64,000 bases of DNA from Anniella stebbinsi (GCA_029215795.1 JARDYH010000005.1:16090001-16154000), one strand, 5' to 3'. Counted from the first letter of the stretch, positions 47,560-59,074 are shown. Notes: generated by a model not told the origin, from the letters alone. A program made the numbers and translations.

Positions 47560-48790
47560 TTTAACTCACTCTCTCACACTCTCTCTCTCACACACAGCAC
47601 AGAACCAAAGTAAATTACTTCAAATCCATCCCTATGTCTTCTTCATTTTGACTCTAGGGTAGGTGCAGGGCCCCTGATCCAGATTGGGACCTTCGCCTGG
47701 ACGAGCGGGAAGTGTAGGGTCATTTTTATTTTAGTGCAGGTGTTAGACCCCTGATCCGGTTTGGGATACTCACCTGGGGTGGGGTGGGGGGGTTGTAGGC
47801 TCATTTTTACTCTAGAGTAGGTGGAGGGCTGCTGATCTGGATTGGGACTCACATGTGGAGTGGGGGAGGCAGGTGTAGGGGGGTCTTTTAAGATCCACAC
47901 ACATACGCACTGCACACACTTTAAACCCTTTCATAAGCCACTTCTCTGAACTGGCATTGCCCCCCTCCCCCCCAACACAACCAAAATCTACTCGAAAGCC
48001 AGTCTCGCCGAGTTCCATGAGGCTTTGCACAGGATCTCTGTACGCTTACTAAGGAGTAAAAACTTGGTGGAAACTGCACTTCCCAACTACATTTGCCTAG
48101 GAACATCATCGTAACTATTCATTTGCATGCCACTTTTCCACAAAATTGTGCCCAAAGCAGCTCACCGTGTAACAAAGGAACAGCAATAGATATAATTCAC
48201 AACGTATCGGGATCAGCCCGTGGGGCCATACAAGCACATTCCCTGTCTGCAAAACAGCATCGCTTTCTTTCTGAATGAACAGGACCGCCAGGCTCCTTCA
48301 AAGCCATCACATTTGTACTGGCATATGTGGGGGCTGCAAGGCCCTCCCTTTAATTAGGCAGCCGGGAGGCAGGCAGCAGTGGAAACCTCCTGGTTGTTCC
48401 TCCTGAGCTCTCGCCCTCTTCCTCTCTGTTGGGGGGCAGAGCTGTGCCCCCCTAAACTAGCCAGAATTGGGGGTGGCATCTTGTCCTTCTCAGGCAGCAA
48501 AATGTCTTGAATCAGTACTGGGGGGGCTGGTTTGCAACTTCTTCATGTAGAGGGAGGAGACTTTTTCTACACATGCCCAATAGCACTTCCCCCCTCCCAT
48601 TATTAACCTATCTGGCACCTCACATATCTTGACATCGAAAACAGATTCTAAGATTGCACCCTGGAGGAATCCGAACTCAGATCTTGACCTACAGAATCCC
48701 TTCTCTTGCAAAACCCATACACACCACCGCATACAACAAGCAGCCTGTCTCTGCCTCATGGGCAAAGATGGAGCCTCCAGTGTCCATTCA
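47560..48790. other. Intergenic DNA upstream of COL5A3
   Basis: Contains three loose tandem copies of a roughly 90-bp unit at about 47640-47880 ('cattttnactctag...gtaggtgnaggg...ctgatccgnattggga'). Otherwise nothing recognised. Confidence 0.5.
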
Positions 48791-48792
48791 GA

Positions 48793-49083
48793 GAGCATCA
48801 TCACACGGGGGAAATTGCGTTTCCTTACCGTCGCTTCTCCACCCGTGCATTTGTCCCTCATTACTTCCTCTTTCAAAACAGGAAGTAAGCAATGTGCACG
48901 TGGCCCATTCAGAGCTCCATCAGACCAGCGTTGCTCGACTGGGCACTCACGGATCAAAACGGCCCACTGGGCCACGTGAAAGTTGTTTACTTCCTCTTTT
49001 GAAAGAAGAGGTAATGAGGGATAAACGTGCAGGCAGAAGCGACAGTAGGCAAATGTGATTTCCCTCTGTGTGATGATGCTCTC
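48793..49083. mobile_element. Palindromic left part of a 'gagcatcatcacacggg' MITE, copy J3
   Basis: gagcatcatcacacggggg at the left and ctctgtgtgatgatgctc at the right form a long palindrome. 'cagtggg..cacgtg' and 'cttcctcttt' arms lie inside. It is followed without a gap by the normal element body, so the copy looks like an inverted duplication of its left end. Confidence 0.65.
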
Positions 49084-49139
49084 AGTGGGCTGTTTTGATC
49101 CCGCTGCTTCTCCTGCACACAGCAGGAGATAGCGGCAAG

Positions 49140-49140
<1 letters not shown>

Positions 49141-49174
<34 letters not shown>

Positions 49175-49520
49175 TTACATTTGTATACCGCCCCATAGCC
49201 GAAGCTCTCTGGGCGGTTTACATAGGATTAAAAACAATTAAAAACAATATACAAAAATTAAAACAGCAAAAACATACAACATACACACAATCTGTACATT
49301 TAAAAACCACTTGAACACTTCAGAAAAACTACAAAAACAAAACAAAACAACCCCAGGCTCCTCAGATATTGCCAAATGCCTGAGAGAAGAGGAAAGTCTT
49401 GACCTGGCGCCGAAAAGATAACAATGTTGGCGCCAGGCGGGCCTCGTCAGGGAGATCGTTCCACAATTGGGGAGCCACCACAGAGAAGTTCCATCTCCAA
49501 AAATAAGTTAGATTTACTGG
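49141..49520 (-). mobile_element. L2-like LINE 3' end
   Basis: On the minus strand it ends in an (AAAT)n tail (49141-49176), preceded by the 'cggtatacaaatgtaataaa' tail motif. Further in is the ORF2 C-terminus FSVVAPQLWNDLPDEARLAP followed by SFRRQVKTFLFSQAFG, typical of L2-clade elements. It is 5' truncated and inserted inside another transposon (see 48793-49083 and 49555-49672). Confidence 0.88.
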
Positions 49521-49554
49521 GGTGTTTTTTGTTGTTGTTGTTGTTGTTGTTGCG

Positions 49555-49672
49555 AGAAGAAAGCTAGAAGGGGTGGGAGGTGTGCAGGATGCAGGCGACA
49601 TCATGGGAGGAACCCGTGAAAAAATCCACGAGTGTCCAGCAACGAGGGTGCAATAAAACGTTCATCCGATGA
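49555..49672. mobile_element. Right part of the same MITE, split by an L2-like LINE
   Basis: 'agaagaaagctagaagg', 'gtccagcaacgagggtgc', 'aacgttcatccgatgacac' continue the body that starts at 49084-49140 ('cctgcacacagcagga'). The L2-like LINE and a (GTT)n run lie in between. Confidence 0.6.
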
Positions 49673-49741
49673 CACCCACAATCTCTTTCTCTCTGTGAGA
49701 GGCATACATCCGCATACAACTGCACTCTCCCTCTCTACACA

Positions 49742-49930
49742 CAGGCTGTAGCTCAGTGGAAGAGAAAGCATGCTTTGCATGCACAAATTCCAGTCCCTGG
49801 CATCTCCAGGTAGGGCTGAGGAAAGACCCTCTCCAGAGAGCTGTTCTTGGTCAATGCAGATAATACTGAGCTAAATACACCACCACCACCACCACCCCAA
49901 GTCTGACTTGGTATAAGGCAGCTTCCTGGG
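49742..49930 (+). mobile_element. tRNA-derived SINE
   Basis: 'ggctgtagctcagtggaag', 'ccctggcatctccaggtag', 'gataatactgagcta', 'tataaggcagcttcctgg'. Contains a (CAC)n insertion at about 49880-49896. Confidence 0.8.
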
Positions 49931-50399
49931 TTCCCTAACATTAGCCAGTTTGAGCTGCTTCCCAGATCCCCAGGAGCAGATGGGCAGTACTGTGGAGGTG
50001 CCAGGGAAGAGTTGGGACACCAAATTATGGTTCTCAGCTCAGACTAAGCCCCGGGTTGTGTATTGATGGAGGTCAGGCCAGCTCCAAAGAGTGTCAAGAC
50101 TGGGCATTTGCTAGGGTTGCAGGACCAGCAATGAGCCAATCCTGACACTCTCACTTTGCACAGAGCACTCAAGAAGGAGAGAAATATTTGCACACCTTGC
50201 TTCTTCCAGGCTAGGGAGTAGGGAGTGAGGGTGCCTTTCCCAAAGGCTTTGAAAACCTTGGAGCCAGTATTGATGGAGGTACAACATTAGCTACCTTTAA
50301 ATTCTGCACACCGGGGAGGGTTAGAAAAGCCCTTAGGAGCCCAAGCATGTTGAGACACAGGGGAAGGAAAGCTGGGAATGAAAGCTATGCTATGTAGCC

Positions 50400-50446
50400 C
50401 CCTCCTCCTCCTCCTCCTCCTCCTCCTCCTCCTCCTCCTCCTCCTC
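50400..50446. repeat. (CCT)n microsatellite
   Basis: About 15 units in the COL5A3/RDH8 intergenic region; explains poly-Leu and poly-Arg chance frames. Confidence 0.98.
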
Positions 50447-50931
50447 GCTGCTCTGGCCCCTCTCCGGTTGGGACATCCAAAGGGAGAAAAGAGAACAAGA
50501 GAAGAGAGCAAGAGAAGAAGGTCCTGCAGCCCCAGACACAGCTTGGGAGTCATGAAGCCTGCACTGACCTATGGGGGCTCAACTCAGGAACCATCTGCTC
50601 TGCTGGGCTTCTTATTCCCTCAGCCCACCTCATCTTGCAATCAGCAGTTCTGGAACTTTCTGTCCCTTCAATGCTTCTCAGCTCCTCCTGTTAATCAACA
50701 CTTCTTATATCACTGCTGAGGAACATGTTTTTCTCGTGTGATTTTTTACTTGTGGCTTGGAGCAACTCCAGCTCAGCTCTCTTGATGTTCTTGAGGTTTA
50801 ACCTTCTTCAAGCATTGTTCCATCCAGACACGTGGGGGGGGGGGTCGCTTTCCCCAGTATAGTTTTTTGTGTGTCAACACGTCCTAAGGCCTAGTTGCTA
50901 TATGTGCCTCGGGCCCGGCAACAGCATAGCA

Positions 50932-51085
50932 CAGCTGTCCCCAACCTGATACCGTCCAGATATGTTGGAACACAACTCTCATCATGCCCAGTGGGTGTGG
51001 GCATTAGTCATGCCAGTTGAAGCTGTAGATGGAAACTGTAATCCAATGCACCTGAAGTATGCCAAATTGGGGAAAGCTGGCATAG
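50932..51085. repeat. Foldback repeat, same family
   Basis: 'gctgtccccaacctgatac', 'cgtccagatatgttggaac', 'ccaaattggggaaagctgg'. Confidence 0.7.
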
Positions 51086-51384
51086 CGCATCACATTAGCA
51101 CAGGGTAGAATGTCTCACAACAAGCCACCAAAGCAGGAGAGGGCCCATGGTAATAAGACTGTAGGATTGGAAGGGACTGGCAATGTTGCCACCTCTCTCC
51201 CCTTGTATGTATGAAGTGTATGTGTGGTTGTGTGTGTATATACACAGACAGACAGAGCTTCAGCTATTGGGTGGTATAGAAATCTATGAAAGAAAGAACT
51301 AATGAAAGAAAGAGGTGGGTGTACTTGTTTGTGCAATTGTCTATATCTATCCACATAATCGTATGCATTTACATATATTTTTAT

Positions 51385-51520
51385 TTATTTTAGTTTAGTA
51401 TTATATTTATATGTTGCCATTTTTCCGCTTGCAAGGAACCCAAGGCAGCTTGCATGGTCCTCTTCCTCCTCTCCATTTTATCCTCACAACATCCCTGTGA
51501 GGTAGGTTAGGCTGAGAGAG
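51385..51520 (-). mobile_element. Sauria-SINE-like retroposon, 3' part
   Basis: In reverse: 'ttgcaaggaacccaagg', 'tcctcctctccattttatcc', 'ccctgtgaggtaggttagg'. Truncated at the head and followed by (GA)n. Confidence 0.75.
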
Positions 51521-51530
51521 TTATCGATAG

Positions 51531-51534
<4 letters not shown>

Positions 51535-51570
<36 letters not shown>
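51535..51570. repeat. (GA)n microsatellite
   Basis: About 18 units. Confidence 0.97.
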
Positions 51571-51573
<3 letters not shown>

Positions 51574-52489
51574 CTGCTCCTAGCAGCAGAACACAGAAAG
51601 GTAATAAGTGAAGTTTTTCCTACCATTGATTCCCATGGCAGGACAAGCTTCAGGTACTTAATAACTACAGGCAGGGCATGATTTAAGGCACAAGATCAAG
51701 TCCAGGGGAAGAAAAGTGGCAACCTTCTACAGTAAAAAGCTATCCAGTGTTGTGCCCCTTTTGCAAAGCAGCACTATTCACACATTACTTCTCCTCGGAT
51801 CAGAGAGAGTTTCCCAGATGGATGGCTATGATCAGTGCTACTTAATTCTGCTCTTATTTGCTGAGTGCCTTTGCTGGATACAGCAGCAAGAGCAAGGTGG
51901 GGGCTTCCTCGCCCCCACTCAGGCCTGGGTAAAATTTTGTCACATGCTGTTTTATGTTTGTGGTGCCTGCTGAACCTGCTTAAAATGTCGTGTCAGCCTC
52001 TTCTCAGATGGAGTCCCATTAGGAAGCCTGGACACAGCCCGAGAGAGCTGCCTTCCTTCCCACAGAGGCCTCGTGAAACTTTTTTTTTTTGTACAGAGAG
52101 GCGGCCATAAAGGCCAGGCCAACAGGAAGGCTGGGTTGGTTCCAGCCCGGGGGCTGAGGGATGTTACTCCAGATACAGCTGTAAATATTTGCTGGGAATG
52201 TAAAATCTGGGTCAACAATTTCGGAGCTGAGCCAGTGACTCATACCATGAGGCAACAAAATGACTCAAATGAGAGCCCCAAGGACTTTGGGGGATGAGAA
52301 GGGAGGAAGGGGAGGGAGGAACGACTGCAGCAAACCCCAGAAAGAGGGCAAATCAGTTGCCCCTCATGCTCTCCCCACTCTGTACAATGTTAGATGTCTG
52401 CCTCTCAAAATGAGCAGTGCTTTATTGCAGAGATGGGCAGAAGATAGCTGAATCTTACTTCAATGGTGATAGAAGAGTGTCCTCAATCA

Positions 52490-52618
52490 CAGGGATGGGC
52501 CCTAGGAAGATCTCCAGATGTTCTGGACTTCAACTCCCAGCGGCCCTTGCCAGCATGGCTAATGGTCAGGAATGGTGGGAGTCCAAAACATCTGGAGATC
52601 TACTTTTGTGCCCCACCC
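52490..52618. repeat. Foldback repeat, same family
   Basis: 'atctccagatgttctggac', 'ttcaactcccagcggcc', 'gtccaaaacatctggagat'. Confidence 0.75.
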
Positions 52619-52779
52619 CTGCTTTATGAGCTCCTATGTCTCAGGGTGACATGAGAGGGGCCATAACTGAACAAGGTAGAGCTGCCGCCTGGCCAAAGGG
52701 TGGGGGAAAGAGGGAGAGGCAGCCTTGCTCTACAAAAGGGTGAGGTGGCTAGCTCAAGCAGAAGAAACAGCATCTGATT

Positions 52780-53138
52780 AGGGCCCCCTCTACAAGAATT
52801 CGGTTTGACGCCTGGTTCTCCGATTATGCACAACTTCTCAGAAGCGCTTTATGGTAAATGACTGTACGAGGGAGGTAATTGAGTGCACAACTGGTGGCCT
52901 AACAGGTTGTTTGAAATGCGCTTTAGAAGTAGTTAATGCGGAGAATCGCTTGTTCACATAGTCAAAATGTGCTTTAACGGCCGCAGCAAAATAAAACTCG
53001 CTATTTAACGCGCATTCGATAATGCGCATAATCGGAGAGAAAATGCGCCTCAACTCCCGATTTGCGCTCCGCTCATGTAGAGATAAAATTTTTAATGAGA
53101 CTTGAAAGAGCTTTAAAGCTCTTGTGTAGAGGCAGCCT
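52780..53138. mobile_element. CpG-rich 'gcgcat' MITE, copy C2
   Basis: Starts agggccccctctacaag and ends gtgtagaggcagcct. Same interior (gcgcattcgataatgcgc at about 53009) with more substitutions than C1. Confidence 0.75.
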
Positions 53139-53247
53139 AGGAGACAGAAAACCTGACTGACTAGGCACGATCTGCTAGGAAAGGGCCGGGTTACTTGTGA
53201 CCCTTTGGATATTTTGGCCCACAACCTCCATCATCCTTCACCACTGG

Positions 53248-53570
53248 TAGGCTGACCATATGAAAAGGAGGACAGGGCTCCTGTAACTTTAACAGTTGTA
53301 GAGAAAAGGGAATTTCACCCAGTGTCATTTGTATGCAATTAGTTCCTGGTGAAATTCCCTCTTCATCACAACAGTTAAAGTTGCAGGCACTATGCTAGAG
53401 TGACCAGATACAAAAGAAGGCAGGGCCCCTGCAACTTTAACTGTTGTGATGAAGAGGGAATTTCACCAGGAACTAATTGCATACAAATGACACTGGCTGA
53501 AATTCCCTTTTCTCTACAACTGTTAAAGTTACAGGAGCCCTGTCCTCCTTTTCATATGGTCAACCTACTC
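53248..53570. mobile_element. Palindromic hAT-like MITE, copy B3
   Basis: Starts taggctgaccatat and ends catatggtcaaccta. It is flanked by accactgg on the left (53240-53247) and at 53571-53578 on the right. It interrupts a foldback repeat, whose two halves are ...catccttcaccactgg and ...ggctatgctgg. Its centre has the same orientation as in B2. Confidence 0.8.
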
Positions 53571-53719
53571 ACCACTGGCTATGCTGGCAATAGCAATCAT
53601 AGCGGCAATTATAGAAGTGCACGAAATCTGCAATGGATCAAAATGACACCAGATTTCTATGAGTCCACCAACAGAATGCGCAGCGAACCAGCTGTTAAGA
53701 GTCGCATGGATTCCACAGG

Positions 53720-54570
53720 TCATTTTTTTTAACTTTCTGCAATTGTACACAACTTTGGTCATACAAAACAAAAGAAGTTGCACAAAAATATGGCCATGCA
53801 TATACCTTTAAAAACAAAAACAACACGTTTTACACAGGTCTGATCTCTTTGCTGCTTCGGCGGTATAGCAATCTTGTGTGCACAAAATGTTATGTACCAG
53901 TAAAAGTTTTGGTTAAAAAAATTCTGATGGCATATGAGTATACTTTTCCAGAGGAGGGGGAAACAATCTGCATCTACCAATGAGCAGAAAACACCTGACA
54001 ATACACAAAATACAAATGGAGTGGATTATTCAAGACTCTTACATCCCTAGTGGCAATGGAAGGGGATCTGTCTGTAATTGGATCTTCTGCATTTTAAAAA
54101 AATTGAAGCAGCTATGAAGGTCTCCTTCAATTTTGATCAACTAGCATCATCTTTGAAGGTGCGGTGGCCATGTGTCCTCTTTGACTGAGGTCAGTTGTCT
54201 ATTTGAAGGGATGTCCTCTCTTTGAAGAGGTGCCCTGCCCAATTCTGGTTTAAAGGACCAGGAGTGAGGCGAGGGAACCAGGAGCATTTTGTGTGTGTGA
54301 CTGGACTATGAGTTTAATTCTGGTGCTGAAAAATTCCTGGGCTGAGAATGTGCTCAGAGGCAACCTTGTTCCTTAACTCTAAGAGCATCCCCCCAAAAGG
54401 CACTCGTTTGCACATGGTTCTTCATGATGGGTTTCAGGATTCCATTTGCTGGTGTGTGTGTTTTTTAAGTTCCCACAAGCCTGAAGTCTACTCACCCCCC
54501 ACTTTAAAGTGGAGGTGTCCCTATTCGTTGTTAAAATTGGCATGGGTAGAGCAACCCTGCAATGGCACAT
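53720..54570. other. Intergenic DNA, nothing recognised
   Basis: No named repeat or gene. Short CT/AG-rich duplicates near 54175-54230 ('tcctctttgactgagg', 'gtcctctctttgaag'). Confidence 0.45.
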
Positions 54571-54656
54571 TGAGGCTGCAATCCTATTCCTATTTACCTG
54601 GGAATAAATCTTACTAAACTCAGTGGGACTTAGTTCTGAGTAGGATTGCATTGTAA
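54571..54656 (-). repeat. Short dispersed repeat ('actcagaagtaagt' family)
   Basis: Inverted copy: 'ggctgcaatcctattcc', 'tttacctgggaataaatc', 'ttctgagtaggattgca'. Confidence 0.6.
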
Positions 54657-55020
54657 AGTAAGCATCCTTAAGTCAGACTTTCATTAAATCCATTATTTAT
54701 TTTTTCATCAAGTAAGGTTTTAAAAAGAATTATTTTGTCTTGTTTTTTTAAAAAATGAGCAGGTAGAGTGTTCCAAGAGAGAAAAGAAAAGAAAAGAAAA
54801 GAGAAAGGGGAAAAGAGAGGCAGACAATTGAAGTACAAAAGCTTTGTCCAGACATAAGATATCTGAAAAAACGGACTTTGGGACTGTTAATGGAATTTTA
54901 AAAATTCACAGTAATAAATCCATTTCCTCTCAATTCCCTAATTATTTGAAACTGGCCCTAAGTGTCTGATCCCAACAGGGCCTAGCCGGGTCAGCTAAGC
55001 ACCTGACTCTTTGTTTTCGC

Positions 55021-55497
55021 TAGGGCTGTGCATGGACCCCCAATCCAATCCAACTCAGATCTGGATCCGATCTGGATCCACGCACAGCACTCCCTCCCAC
55101 TCTCCCCGCTCCCCCCTCCCTCCCCACTCTCCCTGCTTACCTGCTGCCTCCTTCGCATCATCCTGTGTTGTCCTCTCTCCTCGCTATGTGCTGCCACATT
55201 TCCAGCTCACGTCAGCTGATGATGTCACCCAACGTGAATGGAAAATGCGGCGGCACACAGTGAGGAGAGAGGACGATGGGGGATGACACAGAGGAGGCAG
55301 CAGGTAAGTAGGGAGAGTGGGAGGAGGGAGGGGAGAGCGGGAGGGAGTGCTGTGAGCGGATCCGAATCAGATCTGGATCATGGATCTGATCCGGCCCAAT
55401 CTGGGCCCGATCTGATTCAGATCTGGATCCAGGAGGCCTGGATCAGCCCAATCTGCTCCAGATTCAGGATTCAGATCTGGATCTGTGCACAGCCCTA
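55021..55497. mobile_element. hAT-like MITE, TAGGGnTGTGCA family, copy A5
   Basis: Starts tagggctgtgcatgg and ends ctgtgcacagccct a. Flanks gttttcgc and gttttctc agree at 7 of 8 bases. Same organisation as the copy at 27709-28191, with one hairpin flanked by cttacctgctgcctcc and gaggcagcaggtaag. Confidence 0.88.
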
Positions 55498-55777
55498 GTT
55501 TTCTCTGTTCTGATCTCAGAAGGGCTTGGACTATTGTTGGAGTATATTGCCATCTAGTGACAGGAGCAAAACAAACAACAATCCCAAAACTATTTTAAGC
55601 CAACTAAAAGAGTGTTCATATTGTTCAAAACAAAGCAGTTGTTTAACCACCTGTATAAAGCCATATCCCTCCCAGAACACGCAAAATGTCATTCATCTAT
55701 GGGAAATACAGTTAAAATCTCAGAGGGATGGGTATGTTCACTGTACCTGATACCTACCAAAGCTAGATGAAGACATT

Positions 55778-55965
55778 TTGCCAGCCCCAACCAGTTATAA
55801 AGCTCACTGGGTAACTTTGGGCCAGTCACTGACTCTCAAACTAACCTACCTCACAAAGTGGTTGTCAGGATAGAATGGAGAGGAGGGGGACCATTTAATT
55901 CCCTTGGGATCCTTGCCAGAGGGGAAAAGAGACGGGATATGAATGTAATAATAACTAAAATAAAA
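55778..55965 (+). mobile_element. Sauria-SINE-like retroposon, 5' truncated
   Basis: 'taactttgggccagtcact', 'ctaacctacctcacaaag', 'gatagaatggagaggagg', tail 'gatatgaatgtaataata'. Confidence 0.8.
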
Positions 55966-56012
55966 TCTGAGAGTTGCACCCTCAGGATCCCCTGCAAAAT
56001 ACAGATGGGCAC

Positions 56013-56812
56013 TGTGACGCCCTGCCTGCACCTGTGACGCTCACCAGACTACACAACAGGGCTGTCTATGCCACTCGCACTCAGGGCTTACTTCAACCCC
56101 CCCCCTGTGCTTATGATGTGTTTGAGGGTTTAGGCTAACTGCTGCTGCTCCCGTCCCGCCTTTATTCTTTTAGGCCCCACGGCTCCACAGCCCAGCACCC
56201 TAGCTCTCAAATCCCCCTCCTTCTGTCCGCTGCCACCAGTACCTTCCTCAGGTACACTTCCAAAGATCACACCAGTTGGATATAATTAACAAGATTTTTT
56301 AACATTAAGATGATGGTTCATGTAGCACAAGCTTGATGGTTTTCTCAGGTCAATAGCGTATTGGCTACAGGCACAATGCTTAATGGTTTCAGTACTTTCT
56401 GTTCATAACATTTCAAATAGAAACTCTCACGTTCTATGTTCCTACTGCTTACTCTACCCACTCTAAACTACACTACACTCTTTCCCACCATCTAGTTCCA
56501 CCAAAATAATAAAACACATTGGTCCTTCCAAGCCTCTAATCCAGTCAACAATAATTCTCTCTCTCCCCCTCACACTCTTCTCACACTCTCCTGTCAGCTC
56601 AAAATATATCTACACAGCCACTCTCACACAGCCAGCCAATCCAGGCACTCCCCAGCCACCATCCAATCAGCACTCACACATGAACTCCCCCCCCTTATGC
56701 TTACCCAGTTACAACATAACTGTTAGTCTATTTCACTTCTTTTAGGGCATTTTACAAACAACTACTTACAATCTTTTATTTACAAGGACCTCTAAAATAG
56801 CTGAACATCACA
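56013..56812. mobile_element. Solo LTR, 800 bp
   Basis: Begins TGTGACGCCCTG and ends GAACATCACA (TGTGA...TCACA). Perfect 5-bp duplication ggcac (56008-56012 and 56813-56817). C-rich, with no long open frame. Orientation is not clear: an AATAAA occurs on both strands. No internal region or partner LTR is in the window. Confidence 0.8.
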
Positions 56813-57000
56813 GGCACACCCCAGGATTCCTTGTAAATTGCAAATTGCAGTGGGACCTCAGCAAGCTCTATTGCTCAAACTGAATGCCACTTTGGTCTCC
56901 CAGCACAATTCCACTTAAAAATATTAATGCTCCCATGTGCCTGCTTGAGTTCCTTGTTACATTCAGACTGGACAGGGCTGCCATGTTAATCTTAACAGGA

Positions 57001-57355
57001 AGGTCCCCTCTAAAAGGATTCGCTTTTGCGCCTGGTTAGCCGATTATGCGCATAATCGCAGAAGCGCATTTACGCCTAATCCCTCTGCACGAGAGGTGTC
57101 GAGAGGCGGCGAAGCGCATTAAAGGATGTCCAAAATGCGGTTTACAAGTAGTTAATGCGCATAAGCGCATATTCACACAGTCAAAATGCGCTTTAACGGA
57201 CGGAGCAAAATAAAACTCACGATTTAACGCGCATTCGATAATGCGCATAATCGGAGAGATAACGTGCCTCTACGCCCCAATTGCACTCTGCTGGTGTGGA
57301 GGTAAATTTTTTAATGAGACTTCAAAGAGCATTAAACCTCTCGTGAAGAGGCACC
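57001..57355. mobile_element. CpG-rich 'gcgcat' MITE, copy C3
   Basis: Starts aggtcccctctaaaagg and ends gtgaagaggcaccc. Includes gattatgcgcataatcg and gcgcattcgataatgcgc. Very close to C1 in length and order of motifs. Confidence 0.75.
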
Positions 57356-57384
57356 CGAAGAAGAGATTGCTCTTCTGGGTGTCA

Positions 57385-57535
57385 AGAGCTATTCATCCTT
57401 ACTACAGTCTTGTGAAGTCGGTCATTCTCACTCCCATTCTATAGATGAGCAATAGAGGGAAAGCTATGAGTGACGTGCCACCCAGCAAGCCCATGGACTG
57501 AGTTGGGATTTGAGCCAGGTCCAGCACTTTCCACA
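57385..57535 (+). mobile_element. MIR-like fragment, diverged
   Basis: 'cattctatagatgagc', 'gtgacgtgccacccagc', 'gttgggatttgagccagg'. Confidence 0.4.
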
Positions 57536-57698
57536 GATTAACACATCAGTCTACTTGGGGTTTGAGCCAGGTCCAACACTTTCCCTGAATTAACACTAGT
57601 AAGCTTGGTACCAGAACATGGGAGATATTGGGTCAGTGCCAGCTCCAGGTTTTTGAGGGCCCATGGCCAAGACATTTTCAATGGAGCCCCTCCCTCAA

Positions 57699-57912
57699 TG
57701 GCTGAATTCGGACAACACAATAGTCAATGGTAGGGTAATAATCAACTTTACAGTTGTTCATTTAGGGGGTACTCCCCACACACCATGGTAATAAATAATC
57801 AACCATGGTGTGGATTAGGATCAGCGCTGAGTTGACTATGGCAGCATTCAGGCAACACGATAGGGTGTCCCCCCCCCCCCCAGTTGCTTATTGTGTCATC
57901 CGAACTAAGCCA
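57699..57912. repeat. Foldback MITE 'TGGCTGAATTCGGACGACAC', copy 2
   Basis: Left end tggctgaattcggacaac, right end gtcatccgaactaagcca. Interior nearly identical in order to the copy at 38892, including 'gggggtactccccacaca'. It has a C14-type run near 57870. Confidence 0.75.
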
Positions 57913-57919
57913 ATGAGCC

Positions 57920-58670
57920 TACCTTTTCTCTGCCATTGTGACTAGCTGCTATTGTGCCTTCACTTTCTTGCTTGACAGGCAGGGAGCCAGTGGGCAAGTA
58001 GGCTGTGGCATTCACTGGCCCTCACTACCACTGTTGATTGGACCAGATTGGGAGGCAAATGAACAATGGTGAAGAGCAAGAGCTACCCCAGGGGGGTTCT
58101 TGTCAGTGAACCCCTGCTGGAGTGTGGGCCCTTGGCAAGCGGCCAACCATGCCTACCCTTGACACCAACTTTGCATTAAGCAGCGGATCATAATTTCCCT
58201 AAAGTACAACTCTCACCCATGATGCCCCTGTCCCCCTCCTCCCTTGCAATTTCAGGCAGCTCCGATTTTCATGTCCCATGCCTTCCCCAATCACACTCAT
58301 CATTGTTAGGACATCTCCCGTATTTCAGAGCATACCCATTAGGTATAATAGGCTTCCTTAGTTTCATTGAGCCCCAGGTAAATTCCCAATTCTGAGACCC
58401 CCATTGTACACAAGGGTCTGACATAAAGCCTCATTTGAAACTACTGCACCTCATGTGGATACTGATTCTCCCACATTTACATTACATAATAGCACACCCT
58501 AATTCTCTGGAGTCATTCATCTGATTTGATTAATACCTCTCACTTATTGTTGTATTCACAATTGCTAAATGTGTTACAGAATCCTACGTCATTTATAAGC
58601 ATGAATTGAAAAAGTGTGTAGGGTGAGCAGGGGGCGGGGGGGGGGGTCAACTACTTAAAAAAAATAAGAA
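57920..58670. other. Intergenic DNA, nothing recognised
   Basis: No repeat ends or coding frame identified. G-run at 58640-58646. Confidence 0.45.
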
Positions 58671-58737
58671 CCATCCTGATTGCCATTCATCCAGTGTTTT
58701 CTGTGTGTTCTAAAGGCTCCACACACAGCGTATCATC

Positions 58738-58870
58738 AGTCGATACAACAAACCTGTAAGGTAGGACAACATTATTATCCCCATATTGCAGATGGAGGGA
58801 TGAAGCTGAGAGAATATTGCTTACCCAAAGCCACTGTGTGCTCTTGGCAGAAGCGAAATCTGAACGAAAG
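58738..58870 (+). mobile_element. MIR-like (CORE-SINE) fragment
   Basis: 'caaacctgtaaggtagg', 'attattatccccatattgc', 'agatggagggatgaagc', 'gcttacccaaagccac'. Confidence 0.55.
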
Positions 58871-59074
58871 GCTTCCTCATTCACCAAACATCCATTTAGC
58901 CATTGCACTTGTCTTTAGCCATCTTGATTCCACTTACAACTGGGTACTTCAAGGTAAAAATGAAACAATCCATATTAAGTTATTCTGTGTGTATGTGTGT
59001 GCGCATGCACACACACAAACATTTATTTATAGGATGTCTAGTTCTCTCTCTCTCTCTTTTTAAGTGTTCAAGAT

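Noticed and set aside
46952..47564. Frames of 126-178 codons on the plus strand over COL5A3 exon 1
   Set aside because: CpG-island chance frames antisense to a supported exon, with no family resemblance.
50287..50719. Frames with poly-Leu or poly-Arg
   Set aside because: Products of the (CCT)n microsatellite.
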